Source: an uncultured bacterium
GTDB lineage: Bacteria; Bdellovibrionota_C; UBA2361; CALJRW01
Direction: 5' to 3'
Length of the DNA: 41,727 nt
NCBI GenBank assembly: GCA_937976335.1
Contig: CALJRW010000102.1
Location: forward strand, 1-41,727
The position numbers and the translations under genes were made by a program. The notes below the pieces were generated by a model. The model was not told the DNA's origin and did not search any database. It was given only the letters and a program-made list of their open reading frames with translations. Positions 41,601-41,727 of this stretch are shown one piece after another (position 1 is the first letter of the stretch; each line of letters begins with the position of its first letter).

Positions 41601-41676
41601 TACTAAAACACATTAGGTTTTTCCATTTTTTTGTCAAAGACTAAACGTCTTTGCCTAAGCTTTGTGTTTTAGTATA
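41599..41676. repeat. Hairpin repeat module E
   Basis: TATACTAAAACACA (41599-41612) pairs perfectly with TGTGTTTTAGTATA (41663-41676). Nested inside are TTAGG/CCTAA and a hairpin CAAAGAC/GTCTTTG (41635-41653). It is followed by TGCGTTTAT and a hairpin TTTGGCT/AGCCAAA (41696-41711), the same order as after module B. The array may continue beyond the window. Confidence 0.8.
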
Positions 41677-41727
41677 TGCGTTTATATTGGTTCGATTTGG
41701 CTAAAGCCAAAGTCTCACTCATCACCA

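Noticed and set aside
41690-41711. GGTTCGATTTGG near the window end as part of a tRNA
   Set aside because: The surrounding bases form the tail hairpin of the repeat array instead, and no cloverleaf is possible in the available sequence.

Overview
The window is AT-rich bacterial chromosome from a Gram-negative organism. The Gram-negative call rests on a TonB-dependent outer-membrane receptor, several lipoproteins with lipobox cysteines and a probable outer-membrane beta-barrel. Core genes (citrate synthase gltA, two-subunit pyruvate dehydrogenase E1 pdhA-pdhB, lexA-recA, a RuvC-like resolvase, srkA, yggX, proC, an Hda-like DnaA regulator carrying a QLPLDL clamp-binding motif) fit Proteobacteria or a neighbouring phylum such as Bdellovibrionota or SAR324. 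No single gene fixes the lineage and no rRNA or tRNA was found.

Layout. 1-5.4 kb is accessory: a DUF4143-type ATPase bracketed by ~119-bp direct repeats, an entericidin-like lipoprotein, iterated repeats beside a tyrosine recombinase, two membrane-protein genes of unknown function and an orphan GroES-like co-chaperonin. 5.5-11.3 kb holds gltA, a DEAD-box RNA helicase with a long leader, a second DUF4143-type ATPase whose promoter lies in a 16-bp inverted repeat, and srkA. 11.4-11.66 kb is an array of modular hairpin repeats; a second array of the same family closes the window at 41.5-41.7 kb. 11.7-17.6 kb holds a helical-repeat protein, a secreted gluzincin-type peptidase, a gamma-carbonic-anhydrase-like gene joined to pdhA-pdhB, and a decayed ABC substrate-binding protein. 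17.9-35.4 kb is dominated by exported proteins: a 1354-residue subtilase with FG-GAP-like repeats, a lipoprotein/beta-barrel pair, two trypsin-fold proteins, an EEP-family lipoprotein and a reprolysin-like metalloprotease. Among these sit ruvC-like, lexA-recA, a Nudix gene, a DinB-like gene and a lone cpaB. 35.5-38 kb holds a lipoprotein and yggX-proC-orf. 38.1-40.4 kb is a TPP riboswitch followed by a TonB-dependent receptor. 40.4-41.5 kb holds a candidate small RNA on the minus strand and the hda-like gene.

How it fits together. Five secreted or exported (pseudo)proteases in 22 kb suggest a life based on degrading external protein. The TPP riboswitch makes the receptor a likely thiamine or thiamine-precursor importer. 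LexA and RecA sit together as an SOS unit. The least explained items are the anti-Shine-Dalgarno small RNA candidate at about 40.46-40.60 kb, the two-array hairpin repeat family, and the recombinase with its flanking inverted and tandem repeats.
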